DNA of 64,000 nt from Scleromitrula shiraiana (lineage: Eukaryota > Ascomycota > Leotiomycetes > Helotiales > Sclerotiniaceae), in the NCBI GenBank assembly GCA_028455995.1, contig JABELC010000015.1, positions 62,001-126,000 of the forward strand. Direction: 5' to 3'. Under the pieces are notes generated by a model. It had not been told where the DNA came from. It was given only the letters and a program-made list of their open reading frames with translations, and searched no databases. Within the stretch, counting starts at the first letter, position 1, and each line of letters begins with the position of its first letter. The position numbers were made by a program, and so were the translations under genes. Below are positions 36,951 to 49,913 of the stretch, piece after piece.

Positions 36951-37905
36951 GTAGGTGGTTGGGGTTTGGGTTTGGGTGGTTTGGTGGGTAGATTTTGGAT
37001 GTGGCTAGAGTTGGGGTTGGGGATTTTATCTTGATGTGCATGGATGGATATTTGATATTTGGTATGTGATATGATATAAGAGAATGATAATCAATATAAG
37101 CCTATCTATCGTGTCATTAGTATCCATATCCATATCCATATTCCCATTTCCATATACATATACATATACATATACAAGTCGCTCAATCTTCACTTCACAT
37201 CAAATCACATCATACAAAACTTCAAACGAGCAATCAGTCAAAAAAATCAAAGATCTATAATCTTACAAAAATACATTTTTGAACCATCTCCACTCTTTCC
37301 TTCTTCCTTTCTTTCCACTATCCTTCCCACCAAATACAACAATAGCAACATTAACAAAAATCACTGCTGTACTATACAGCCACCTAACCCAAAAAGCATC
37401 CGAAATGGAAAAAGGAAGCAGACGACAAGAAAATTAAGACCACAATTCATTTCGATCATCTCGTCTATTGCTATTGGGTCGATCGATCAATCGATCAATC
37501 GATCAATGCTGATCTTATCTTAATCGCTTCCCCGTGCTGTGTAGTGCATTTCCATTCCCCGAGCCCACGCCACCCGCTCAATCTTCTCCCGTAAACGCCA
37601 TCCGTACATCCATCCATCCATCCATTTGATGATGAAGATGAAGATTAAAATGATTTCGATTCGCAAGAAAGAGAAAGAAGATATATTATCAAGAGAAAAG
37701 TGTCGTGACATGACGGTGTATTGTCACAACACCCATTGTGAATTTGAACTGAAGTATCACGTCTCGTCTTGTCTCGTCACATCACATACATGCATAGCAT
37801 AGCACACGTGAAATATCCAGATCCAGACCCATCCATTCATCCCACAACAAGAACTCCATCCCGAACGACCCTTATCCACCCATACCAAGCTATCTAGCTA
37901 GCAAA
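36951..37905. other. Convergent intergenic region formamidase / unidentified gene
   Basis: This is a 3' flank with CATATA repeats (37128-37178), a GATCAATC cluster (37480-37508) and CATC repeats (37606-37626). No gene is supported. Confidence 0.7.
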
Positions 37906-40758
37906 TCATGAACCCGCAGCCACCGCACTATTAGCATTAATTTGTGGAGGCGGCGGCTGTGGAGAAGCAGAACCCATTGCTCCTCCACCCGGTTGTGCTG
38001 CATTTCTAGCTTGATGCTGTGTACCCTGTTGTTGAGCCAATTGCGCACGTTGACGTTCCATCATGCTTGTTTGTTGCTCGGTGGTCATGAAGGTGCTGTA
38101 ATTTGTAGGACCGAGTGGTGTCTGTTGTTGATGATGTTGTGGCGCTTGTAGTGTGGGTGCTTGTTGGGGTTGAGGTGATTGAGAGTGGGAGGAGCCGTTC
38201 ATGACGGGTTGGGCTAGAGGTCCTTGCATGTATCTGCGATCTGGTATAGGGGGTGTTGGTGTTGAGAAAGGTTGGCGAGTCTGTGGTTGAGAGACATGGG
38301 TTTGTGGAGTATATGCAGGTTTTTGAGGTGAGCCCTGGCGACCAACACCGACTCCATGTCCGCCATATGAGTAATTAGCCCCATTTTGGGCTGGTTGCGC
38401 CTGTGCTGAATATGGAGGTTGGCTAGGATAACGATTCGTAGTCGCTTGTAGTGCAGACTGGGGAACGGTTTGGTAGCTCTGGCTTTGAGATCGTGCGTAT
38501 GTTGAGCTACTGGGCGTTTGATGTTGATGGTATTGTTGACCATTCGTTTGTGAATACTGTGGCATAGTTGGACCAGGTGTACGTGACTGATACGAAGTTC
38601 CCATAGCTGGACGATACGCAGTTACGGACGGAGCACGCTGGGGTGGATAAGCAACCGGAACAGGGGCAGTTGCTGGCGGACGTTGTAAATTACTTGGAGG
38701 TGGTCTGATTGGAGTCTGCGTAGCACCGGAATAATATTGATGCCCCGTAGAAGCGGCTGGTCGTGATGATGAGTATTGGTTTCCATAAAGGGCAGTAGAA
38801 GATGCGCTTCTATGCAAAGATGAGCTAGTAGTTGGACGAGTTGTGGAAGCTGCGCCCATTGCAGCTACTCTAGCTCGGGTTGCCATTTCATCTTCTTCCA
38901 TAACACCTTTATAATCGGTCATAGGAACTTCTATCTTTGTACTGATGCTAAGTTCGGCCAACTGATCGGAATTCAACTTTGCGACGGCGTATGGTGGTAA
39001 CATGGCAATCATCAACACTAATTGCGATTTGATTATTTCGTAAGTAGCTACCTCGGATTCGCTCGGCTTTGATGGAGTTCCCATGGACAATGTTTCCGAA
39101 CCAGCATGTAGACCAATAGTCCGCCCAGTAGTGTTGAGTGACATATGTCGATTCCTTTGATAAGAGTCGAGTGTTTCTAAAAGCTCCGAGATACCTTGAA
39201 GTACTTCTTCAACATCCTTATCTTGAGCTGCTTTCTCGGGTTCCGAAGCCAGCAAACTGGGATCGATTGATTCGTTACTCCATTCTTTGACCGTCTGTTC
39301 AAATTCCTCTATTTCTGCATCGCCAAGAGGTAAAGGATTGTCGGCGCTTGTTTTATCTAGCGAAGGGTTCTCAATATTCCAGGCGGCTTCCACAAAATGC
39401 TCGAATCGTTTCTCACCCACTCGCTGCCACCACAACTTATTCATTAAACCTTCTGGAGCAATAGCTTTGGAATCATCCTTGGTAGGGGCAAAGCCTGAAT
39501 ATGCACTTCTAAATAAAGCATCTAATTTCGCGGGATCCATTTCAGTCGACACTGGAGCCTCTGTCTTGCCATTAACACTTGTAATCTTATCTCGTCTCTT
39601 TTCTGAAATCAAAGACGAAGTATTGCTATAATCAAGCCATTGACCAGTAGTAATTATTTGCTTTGAGTAATCGGGGCTTCTTGCTGCGGTTTCAGCAATT
39701 GATGGTTGAATCCAACCTTCGATCTGGGGATGTAATGAAGTCCTCGTAGGCTTGGGGGGTTTCAATGGTAGAATGTTCGCGGGTGTTGGAAACATCTCGC
39801 CCATTGTTTGTGGGCGTTTCCTATCATCAACCACCGCCTGCTGCATAGGAAGGATTCGTGTAGTCGTGATACCATTGGGCAATCCAGCTTCCCGAAGAGT
39901 TTGAACGATTTTCTCGCCATCGATATCGGATGGAATTTGTAGACTAGAAAACAAGTGTTTGTTATGAGGAGTTGCATTTCCATACAACGTAAGAACCACC
40001 CTACTATCATCAGCTGGCGCACTATTAACAGATCCCCCATTTCTGTTTGACAAGTAGCTTCCGGCATTCAATGCTTGGTTATTAGTCGCATTCGTTCGTC
40101 TTTCCGTCGAGGCCTTTTCTCTTCGCACAAGCTCGTGTGCTCTCTTCTTGAAGGCTAAAATCTTCATAGAAAGGTCGGATTGATTGGTAGGGACAGGTAT
40201 ATATTGGTTGCGATTGGCCCCATTTGACAATTGTAGTCTCTCTATTATATCAGCGGCCGCTGTATCTATATCTTTGAGCACATCATCGATAGTAGTATAT
40301 TCGTTTGATGAAGATCGCGATAAAATGGAAGGTGAGTCTACCGCGCCATCAGGCTTTTGTCGCTTGGCTTGAGGTTCGACTGATGATGATCGTTCAGGAA
40401 GTGGTCGTGTCAAGATAGAGGGTGAGGGGTCGTGACTAGGATTCAGATTAGTAGCAATTAAGATGGAGGGATTGATTCGGCGTAAGGAGCTATTCTGCTT
40501 CGCAAGTAAAGAAATCCATCGCAGAAAATGTCAAACTAACCTTTTGAGCACATCAATCAAATCTTTAACAAGTGCTGTAGTATCTTCTGTTGGTGTTTCA
40601 TTGGTAATCGCGACTTTGGATTCGTTGGTGATGCCATTTGTGAGATCAAGTTGATCAATGCTATCATCGCGTTTTCGTTTTGTTGATGGTGAAATAGAAG
40701 TATGGTTTAAATCAGATTGAGGTGGAGGGGGACTTAAGACCCCGTTGGTCGAGGCCAT
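37906..40758 (-). CDS. Conserved fungal nuclear-type protein, unidentified, Gln/Pro-rich C-terminus
   Basis: I do not recognise the family. Exon 1 is 40541-40758 and exon 2 is 37906-40435, with a 105-bp intron splitting a Ser codon (VLKS/HDPSPS), giving 915 residues. Basic clusters at both ends of exon 1 (KRKRDD near residue 30, then AKRQKPD in exon 2) look like nuclear localisation signals. The part between about 60 and 570 is protein-like and ordered in places: VLTLYGNATPHNKHLF, IEGWIQPSIAETAARSPDYS, GLMNKLWWQRVGEKRFEHF and QLVLMIAMLPPYAVAKL. The final 300 residues are Gln/Pro/Ser/Tyr-rich. A transcription or chromatin role is an inference from composition only. The gene is convergent to the formamidase and divergent to the PPR-like gene. 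No breaks were seen. Confidence 0.85.
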
Positions 40759-41964
40759 CACAAGGAGGGGAGGGGAGGGGACGGAGACGGAGACGGGGTA
40801 AGTTTTCTCGGATTTCCAAAGATTTTTTTGATATTCCTTTTTCGCGTCGCGATCGCAAGTGGTGGTATGTGTTACCGTGCAGGTTGGATGGAAACCTCTC
40901 TTCTTTTTTTTTTTTCGCTAGGTTTTGGTATGGTACTTTTTTTCCCCTTAATAGAGTGAAAAAACGAGTAAATGAGATAAATTCAAAGGAAGAAATTTAT
41001 TAAAATCTTTATTAAGAAGTATTTTTATTATTTATTTATTTATTGGATGGTATAGTGAAGTAAGTAATAAGTAGAATGAGGAAATTTATCAAAAAAGTAG
41101 TTGTATGATTCTTTTAATTCAATTTTATGACAGGGCGATTGATGGTCGTTTAAAAGAGTAGATAGAGTACAGTAGAACTAGAGTATTTGCCCAGTTAGTA
41201 AGTAGTAGTAGTAGTAGTAGTGGTGGTGGTGGTGGTGGTCGTGGTAGTAGTACCACGAGGCACGTGGTAAAATCGTTACTACTACTGTACGTACAATTAT
41301 TAGTTTCCTTTTCCTTTGCATGAACAGAATCTTTGAAAGGTTTTTGGTTTTGGTTTTGTTTTTGTTTTTGTTTTCGTTTTTGGTTTTGGTTTGGTAGTAA
41401 ATTTTGGAGGCGAGCCGCGAGCCGCGAGTTGCGAGCTGGAAGCAATTTTTATTAATACCTTGTAAATAAGGTTCATAAACTGCAGAAAGCTAAGAAAATT
41501 ATAAGGCAGAAACAATACCTTCACCCGGTTAGTTCCAAGCTGGTGTGGTCCTTCATCCATCAGCTTTGCTCTATTTGATTAGTCATCTATAAATTTATCA
41601 AAATTCAAAATTGTATCGAGAGAAATTTGAATTCGAATACTGAATAGTTGCATAGAAGGAATTCTGATAGGAATTCTTAATTCTGTCCATTCACTTGTGA
41701 TTCTATTCTATTGTACTCTTCTTCCAATTCAATTCATTATCTAAATACTTGAACATCTCTTTTATTTTCTTCATTATATCTTTTCTTCCATTGGAATCGC
41801 TTTACTTACATATACCGTTATATTTGATTCGGTATAGCTACATAGAACCGCCTCAGTATTCTTTCTACAGAATGATGTTCTAAATATCTTCTCTTAGATT
41901 TATGTTGTACCAATACTGTAGACCGCTCTAGAGGTTTAGGGAAATCTTTCTACAACATGAACGG
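40759..41964. promoter_or_regulatory. Divergent intergenic region upstream of the unidentified gene and the PPR-like gene
   Basis: Here lie TAG triplets followed by TGG triplets (41202-41240) and GGTTTT/TTTTTG tracts (41337-41398). Promoters of both flanking genes must lie here. No additional gene is seen. Confidence 0.55.
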
Positions 41965-44855
41965 ATGCAATCGTGCCTATATATTTCGAAATTGGGCAAT
42001 GCCTTTCTGTGCCATCATGTCAAATCCTCGGCATCTTCAACTAATATCTCGATACTCAAAGTAAGTTTCACTCTGCAGTATGGTAAATGTACCTTTGGGT
42101 CTAATATGTTTGTTCAAAGCTTCCTTCTACCTCGATAAATCTCCTTAAAGATCGATATTCTCCGCTTCTGTTACCATCGTCCCGATATTCATCAACCTCC
42201 GCCAAAAGTCACAATGGTGAGGAATATAACACCACAAAAGAGGCGAAAGTGGGAGGTTTACCACAAGTTCATGTCAGGCAAAATGAGAATGTGAAGAGTT
42301 ATGATACAATTCTCTCCGGTAGAGGTGCTATTCGTCAAAATGATACGGTGTATGGAAATGCTAAACTAAGCAAGCCAAAGAGTAAAAATCATTTGAAGAT
42401 GTTACGGCCTTCAGGATTATATGTCCTCGGGCAATGGCTAGATATAGAAGATGTTCGTCAAAGAGAGTACTGGAATAAATACTGGGAAAAGGAGCAGCAT
42501 CGTGTTCATATGTTATCTTTGCCTATGATCCTTCTACATCATCTTAGAGTATGGTTTCCACCTAAAGTTTATTCGTTGCACTTCTAACTATTTGAACTTT
42601 AGGGCAATAGACTTACGACTGAAATGATATCTAGTCTAGAAGAGAGGGGCTACTTAAAAGATGATATCGTTTGGTGGGCCTGGATAGTGAAAGAACGAGA
42701 ACCGGATTTGATGGCTAGTCGCTTCCTTGCTTTCCCTGCGCAGAAGCCCCCATTTCTCTTACTTGAAATTCTGCGGCACAACATTAAGGAAGTTCGGACC
42801 ATTAGATCTCTTCTAATTTATACCTGGACAAATCTCCTATCACCGAAAGCCCAGCAATCAGCAAGTTACCGCAGTATGGAAGAGACAACCTTTTTTGTTC
42901 TAATGTATCGTTTGTTGGTCCAAGCTCGTCGCCTGTTTCCTTCTGCAGTCGTGAGTATTGCACATATGGTTGCACCCTACATTGATAATGTTTTGGTACA
43001 AAAGTCAATGGTAGACGGCATGAATGGTCCTGTGCAGAGGCGATTTTCCAAACTACTCAACCGATTACTCTACATGTTGTCGTTACCATCTGTTATAGAG
43101 CCCTTTAAAAGCATGTATCATAACTGGCATGCACAGAGAATACTTTTGGTCCTGGCGAGTCGTTCTAAGTTACCCTTGATCATCGACCTTGAGGGTTATA
43201 AAGCCGTACAGGCCGTACTGATTGCTTCAAGAAAGAATGACGCAGAATCTAGACTAGCGAGACTTCAGGCAAGAGATTGGCCCCCTTGGAGAGTCGATCA
43301 GGATGGCATGGACGCTCAACGTTCTCCAGATGAAGATATAAGTAGGGCTGTTTCTGCTATTGGCCAAATGAGAGCGGCTGGATATAATGTGGATGATCAA
43401 TCGGATGCCCACAGAATTTTGGGAGGACAAGAACCTGATGGAACACCAACGATACAAACTCGATCAGTTCTTGGCGCCAAAAATAGAAGGCACTATCCTC
43501 TAAACGGAGCTCGTGCTTGGCACGCGAGAATAAAGGCAACTCGTGATGTTCAAGAAGCTTGGGGTGCTTTCAAGAAGTATCGTCAAAAAGGTGGGAGCCC
43601 TACACTCGCGATGTATTATTCTATGATGGAGAAGCTCAACTCAGAAAACATGAGAGATGGAAAGGCCCAATCTATTGATGTGCCACCTGGTGATGGCAAA
43701 GAAGTCATATCGCCATTTAGCGATAACTTTAGCTCCTTCTACAGAGAGGAACTACGCCCACCATCTCTGGAAGTTTTGTACGAATCTATGATATCTGATG
43801 GTATCAAGCCAGAGGGAAGGTGCTTATATTTTCTTGTTAGACATGCGAGGACATTATCAGATGGTATAAGATATATCCGTGATAGTCCATTGAGCAATAC
43901 ATTTGTGGACTATTTAATCTATGGTAATAGTCGATTGCCTAAAACTCCTATGGGGGTTAGAGAAAGTAAAATTCTCAATGCCTTTATTCTCCTATTATGT
44001 CGATCTGTTGGTGCAGGTTTATATGCAGGAAAACTTGCAACTCATCCTGTTCCTTATAATCGATCGATCTTTGGGGACTTCGAAGGTTTATATGGTGTCA
44101 ATACTCAGCTGTTTAAAACTTTGGCAATGAATGGCTCTTCAGAATACATTCCAATGCCAGCCAAAATCACCATAAACCTGTTACCGCATGCAATCGAACT
44201 ATTGGGCACAAGTAGAACCATTTATAGGCAAGCATGGTATGCAGTATTAGATGCACTTGCTCGATCAGGTACTATTATCGATCCCGAAGCTGGACAACCT
44301 ACAAACGACATCAATGCCTGGACAGTCTTAGTCGCTACACTAAAAGATTTCCATTCCACCAGACTCGAACTTGATCCCAGAGGATTTCAATTGATCTGTC
44401 AATGTTTAGAAAAAGCAATCGTAGCTTCACTTGAAGCTCCTGGATTGATCCTTGATGATGCAATTAGTCTCATCAAAGAGGAATTCGCAAAATTATCCTG
44501 GACTGATGATAGTGATCATGAAGTGCCTGAACTTCCAGAATTATCACATGGTATTAATGCTGCTCATTTACACGCTTATATTCGAGTCCTAGGATTGGCA
44601 GAAGATCATAAAGCTATCTTGGAAGTCGTTGAATGGATGGTACGACATCGAGATCATTTACATGAAATGACTTTACAGAGTTGCAATCATGATGCTTTAC
44701 TCAAGAGAACTTTGGTGGCAATTAGGGTGTTTTGCTCAGATTCGGAATATGGATATCGGATGAAGGAGTTGGTGGAGAGTGTGGAGGATTGGGTATGGCC
44801 TAGTGAAGACGATGCTAAGATTTATCTTGAGGGACGTACGGTAGTAAAGACTTAG
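41965..44855 (+). CDS. Mitochondrial PPR-like protein (predicted)
   Basis: This is a large conserved fungal protein, probably acting on mitochondrial RNA. Exons are 41965-42060, 42120-42548 and 42603-44855, giving 925 residues. The N-terminus is basic and Ser-rich without acidic residues, ending near SSRYSSTSAK, which looks like a mitochondrial presequence. PPR-like helical pairs are visible, for example AWGAFKKYRQKGGSPTLAMY and LYESMISDGIKPEGRCLYF. No catalytic motif is seen. I chose ATG 41965 because its frame meets the good acceptor at 42119 (branch site CTAAT). Another ATG at 41957 is out of frame with it and, with a poorer acceptor at 42208, would give an alternative first exon. The exact RNA target or complex is unknown. 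Confidence 0.8.
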
Positions 44856-46540
44856 GGAGATGATGATGATGCGGGTGGTGTGTAAATTATTGAGAAGGAA
44901 TTATTTATATCATTGCTCTGTACTTTTACATATCAACCAACGAATAACAATGCTGAAAACAGACCACTAGGATATATATATATATATATATATGCTCTAC
45001 ATGTATCCCTTCAATGTATTGTTAGGCGAGACCATAGGTAGAATCATACATCTTCTGCAATTTTTCTCCTCGCCCTACTTATTAAACCCCATCAAAACCC
45101 GTAGCCCCCCAAAATTCACAAACAGGTACCTAATCCAACATCCTCCCATTCAATTCTTCTCCATTCATTCTCCAATTTTCCCTCCCCCCCATCCATCCAT
45201 CCATCCATCCATCCATCCAAAATTCATCCTCAATCATGCCTTCCATCCCATCCCATCCCATACCGTCATTGGGGCTGAAGCTATGCAAGGTAAGTAAAGT
45301 ATAGGATCCATCTTATTCAATCCAATAGAGATTCGAATCCTTGTATTTGTATAATACAATGCCATGCCGAGAAAGCGAAAGCCTGCCTGCCTTGTTAACC
45401 GAGGAGAGGAGAGGAGATAGATCGGAGATTGAGATTGAGATTGAGATTGATCTACATATGCATTTTTGTATTTGATCTTTTGGGTTTTGGGTTTTGGATT
45501 TTGGACGTGATATGATTGATGTGATATGGTATGATGTAAGTGTATCGCATAATATCATATCATATCTCTATCTGCATATATACAGTACCATTGAAATAAA
45601 ATTAGTACATACATCCGACGCACATCCATCAAATTTGGAGCAGACCAAGGAATGAATTCCGCATACTGGCGGTTTGAAATAGGAATGCATGGATGTCTTG
45701 GTGTGTTTACAATCCTCTGGATCTGGTATGTGTACGTATTGATACGTTCGGTTGTGACTGTTTGGAATACTAGGTGGTTTGATACCTAAAACTCTATGAT
45801 GCTTGATTGTAGTGTGCCAGCTCGAGACTGATTATCTTTATAGCAGTACCATTTGGAGGAACTTGGTTGGGGTTTGGTCGGTTGTTGTATTTACCTATCT
45901 ATCTGTCTATGGACATGAGAGGGGAGTGGATTTAGAAGGGTATCTATGTATGTGTATTTTGTAGGTGGTACATGTTAAGTATCATTTTATCATTAATCGT
46001 CGGCTACCTTCTCTCGTACTACCTCCCTCCGATAGTCGGTTTTTTTAATTATAACTTTCTTTTGTCTATAGAATTCCTTGCATTTGAGACTTGAATCAGA
46101 CATCAGACATCTTTTATAAATTTTTATATCATACAAGCTACAATTATTTACTACTAGCAGTAGTAACTTAAAAAAATTATTTAATCATTGAACTCGAGTC
46201 ACTTAGTAATTTTTAGAAAAGAATTTCGCTTTTTTATTACTAATGAAAATAAAATAGAATTAACAAGCGAGTTTATTATTCAATAATATTTATATACATT
46301 TTATTAATAAGAAAATCGTTTTTTTATTAATAATTTTAGAATTCTAGAATTTTAGAAATTCTAGATTTATACTAAATTGATTTGAAACAAATTAATTCTG
46401 ATTTTGATTTTTTTGCTACTACTAAGAGCTGGCACGAGCCATCTCCGAGTCACAGATGTATTTACATTCCTTACTAGTAGATTAGTTACTCAATACATCA
46501 GCTTTTACTAGTAGTATCACTGTAACTTATAGTAGTATAT
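44856..46540. other. Intergenic region grading into the AT-rich block
   Basis: It contains (AT)n at 44971-44993, CATC repeats at 45191-45220 and GAGATT repeats at 45425-45452. From about 46050 the composition turns strongly AT-rich. An arm of an inverted repeat starts at 45992. No gene is supported. Confidence 0.65.
45992..46051 (+). repeat. Left arm of an outer inverted repeat
   Basis: The 60 bases contain CTCTCGTAC, CTCCCTC and TAGTCGGTTTTTTTAATTA. The reverse complement of this order, with small gaps, is found at 55911-55977, so the two arms face each other across the whole AT-rich block. They may be ends of an older TIR element. The interior sequences next to the arms do not align well by eye. 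Confidence 0.55.

Positions 46541-46639
<99 letters not shown>
46541..46639. repeat. (TAA)n microsatellite, left of the retrotransposon
   Basis: This is about 33 uninterrupted TAA units, ending exactly where the left LTR begins. The same repeat resumes directly after the right LTR. Confidence 0.96.
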
Positions 46640-46769
46640 TGTCATAGTTCTAAGGTTCTATACAAGTGTGGCCTCAGGCCACAAGGCCGAAACCACTTTT
46701 ATATAATCAGCCTTTTTTAGCCAGCTTAGATTTAGTTTCTTATAAATCAACAATTTTATTATTATGATA
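46640..46769 (+). repeat. Left LTR (130 bp)
   Basis: It starts with TGTCATAGTTC. The last bases, TTATTATGATA, correspond to CCACCATAACA in the right copy. Pairwise differences between the LTRs are nearly all C/T or G/A, as RIP produces. Reconstructed ends fit the TG...CA rule. This copy still holds the less altered stretch GTGTGGCCTCAGGCCACAAG. Confidence 0.92.
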
Positions 46770-49700
46770 GTTTGATTTATTTTTTTTTGTATAGAACTTT
46801 TTTTGTTTTAAGTATATGATTTTTATGATTATTTTAGTCTTTTTAGTTATTTAATTTCTACGTTTTTTGATATATTAGAGTTATAAGAATTTGTTTTTTA
46901 TTTATTTGTTTATTTGTGTAATTAGGCGTAATTTTAAATTAAAAGAAAATTTTTTTTTTATTTATTTGTATTTTTTGTTTTATAAAATATTTATTTATGG
47001 ATAATTTTTATAATTTATTTTTTGTAATCTATTTTTTATATTTAAATATCAAATTTGTTTTTTTGTTTTTTTGTTTTTGTTATTGTTATTATATATAATT
47101 TGTGCGATGTTAATAGTTTATCGACCATTTTTGATAAAAAACAATTTTTAAAAGTAATAATTATTTTGTATAGTTTTGAGGAAGCATTTTAATTTTTTAA
47201 TATTAAAAAACTTTATTATCAAAAAACTTTTAAAGTCTTTGTTGTTATTAATGATAATAAATAATTTTTTTTTAATATTTTTTTTATTGTTCTTTATAAT
47301 TAAAATATAGTTTATTTTAAAGTTGATTAATAATTTATGGTTTTATAAAAAAACAATCAAAAATTAAATAATAAGTTTATTAAAGTTTAATAAAATTTTA
47401 ATATAACTTTTTAATTTATTTTAGACTTTTATAATATCTTTTTTTTGATTTTGGATTTAGAAAAGTTTTTTAATGATAAAAAAAATAAAGATATTAAATC
47501 TATTATATAAAAAATTTTTTATAATTTTCTTTATTTCAAATTTATTATTAACATTTTTTATTTCTATTTTAAGATAATTAAGATTCTTTATATAATCTTT
47601 TTTTTTAATAATATAATATTTACTTTTTTTCTTGATTTATTCAATAAATTACTTGTAAGTATTTTGTTGATTTTATTTAATAACTTTAATAAATAGTGAC
47701 TATAATATTTAAAGCTTTTTTTGTATTCTTTAATATTATAAATAATCAATAAATCGCTTTTATTAAATTGTATAAATTAATTATGAATAATTTGATTTAG
47801 CTGGATTTTTATATTAAATTCATTTTTTATATCATTGAATTTGATTATAATAATAGTATTAAAATTAATTTATTTAAAAAAAAGATTAATAATAATTTAA
47901 AAGATTTTTTTCAAAATAATGTTTTTACTTTAATAAACAATAATTTAAAAAAATAAATAACTTTTTTCAATAGATTTTGAAAAAATAAATTTATTTTTAT
48001 ATAGAAAAATAAATCTATTCTATATTTTAGAATTATTGATGTAGTTTTTTTTAAATAAACTTTTGGAGTTTTAATAATAAATCAAAGCTATAATAATCTA
48101 ATAGATCTTTTTCAAATTAAATTTATAAAAAAAGAAAAACTATATTATTGTATTAGAGATAAGTATATATATTATAGTGAAGATGATTATTATACAAAAA
48201 AATACCTAATTAAAATCATTAATGAAAACTGCGAGATCAATCAAATTAATTTAAAATATTTATATAATATATCTAGTATTGTTATTTGTAGTTAAAATAA
48301 TGATTTTGGATTTAAACAAAATTATGAAAAATATTAATTTGGGTATTATTAGATAAGTAATATTGCTTTTTTTAGTTTTTATTAAATGTTTATAGTTTTT
48401 GCTTTATTTGTTATAATATTAATCTTATTTATGGACTGTATTTTAAAAAAAATCGAGAAGGTGGGAAAAAAGATATTTTTAGTATAAATCGATATTAAAG
48501 ATCTTTATTTGATTTAGATATATTAGTTTATTTTATAAATAATCTAAAAGATGTTTCAAATTTGGAGTTAAGTATTCTAAGATTTTTTATATATAGTGTT
48601 TTATTATTAGATAGTTTATTTAATTTGCTATTTTATAATTTTATAGAATCAAATTAAAATTATATATATTATATTTCTTTTTTTGACTTTGGATGCTTTA
48701 TAAAAACCTTTATTAATATTTTAATTATATATTATAATAATTAGTATATTTTTGATCTTTTTAAGTTTTGATATCTTTTGCTAAATGATGACAAAAAATC
48801 TTTTTCTGGAAATGTAATTTAAGTTATTGTTGTTTACTTTATTATTAAAATGTCTAAAAGATTTTATTTTGAGCTTATTTTATTCTTTTTTATGAGATTT
48901 AATGTTGATATTATTTTAAATATATTATAGCTATAATTATATAATTTATATATATATTATATTAATAATAGTTTAATATTTAACTTTTCTTTATATTTGC
49001 AATATTATTTATTTTTTATTTTACTATTATATATATTAAAGGTTTCAAAAAGAACTTTGGCCTTTTTTTTTTAAATTTTGATAATTTTATTTTATTTATA
49101 TAAAATTAATATAATTTTTAATATTAAAATAATTATAATCAAATTCATGTTTATAATAAAAAATATTATAGATAAAGATTTTTTTTGTTTATTATCGAGA
49201 ATAAAGGATAGCATATTTAAAGATTTAGATTTAAATAACAAGATTTCGAATAATAAAAATTTAGATAATAAAAATAAAAATGATAATTTAGTTTTTGAAA
49301 TTGATACTATAAAGAATTCTAGTAAAAATAAGTTTATAATTTATTTGCTATAGTTTAGATTTATCGGGATTATAATTGGCTAATAATATACAATAGTATT
49401 CCGATTTTTGTAAAGTATTATAAATAGGCCATTTATCATTTTTGTTTTTAAGAAAACAGTTATTTTTGATAAATTAATTAAAATATACGTTTTATCGACT
49501 TTCTCAATATTATTTTATTGTTGATAAAGGGGCATTTGAGTGGAATAGTCTATATTAAATCATTTATTAAATAATATCTATATGGATTGAAAAATTGTTA
49601 TTATAGATTTATATTAAAATGTTTTAAAAAATATTATCTTTTATAAAAATATTAAGGCTTAATTAGACTCTAAATTATATAAGTTTTTAAATAATCATTT

Positions 49701-49913
49701 TTGAATTTTTGATTTAAATAAAATTTTAAATAAAAATATCGATAAATATATAAAAAATAAATTAGATTATAATAAAATATATATCTTATTTAAACTGCCA
49801 TTGGAATATTAAAATCTCGCTAATATTTTTTTTAAAAAGTTAATAAACGTTTTATCTAAATATACTGTTATAAACATTAATATTGATCTAAAGCCTGATT
49901 TTAAACTTTTTTA
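46770..49913 (+). pseudogene. Degenerate gag and 5' pol region of the Ty3/gypsy element
   Basis: This AT-rich plus-strand remnant is full of stops. Near 49790-49913 a readable stretch contains LPLEY, then NLANIFFKKLINVLSKYTV, and IDLKPDFKLFY. It fits the segment that sits just before reverse transcriptase in gypsy pol. A zinc-knuckle-like pattern may lie near 48130-48210, but RIP has removed most Cys codons and I cannot claim it. The only longer open frame (49078-49353) is Ile/Asn/Lys-rich and not informative. Confidence 0.7.

Noticed and set aside
45313..45558. Possible tRNA-like T-loop (GATTCGAATCC) near 45330
   Set aside because: No matching anticodon stem, D-loop or acceptor stem could be found around it.
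49078..49353. Open frame of 91 codons in the AT-rich block
   Set aside because: It is Ile/Lys/Asn-rich as expected from RIP-altered DNA and is part of the decayed retrotransposon.
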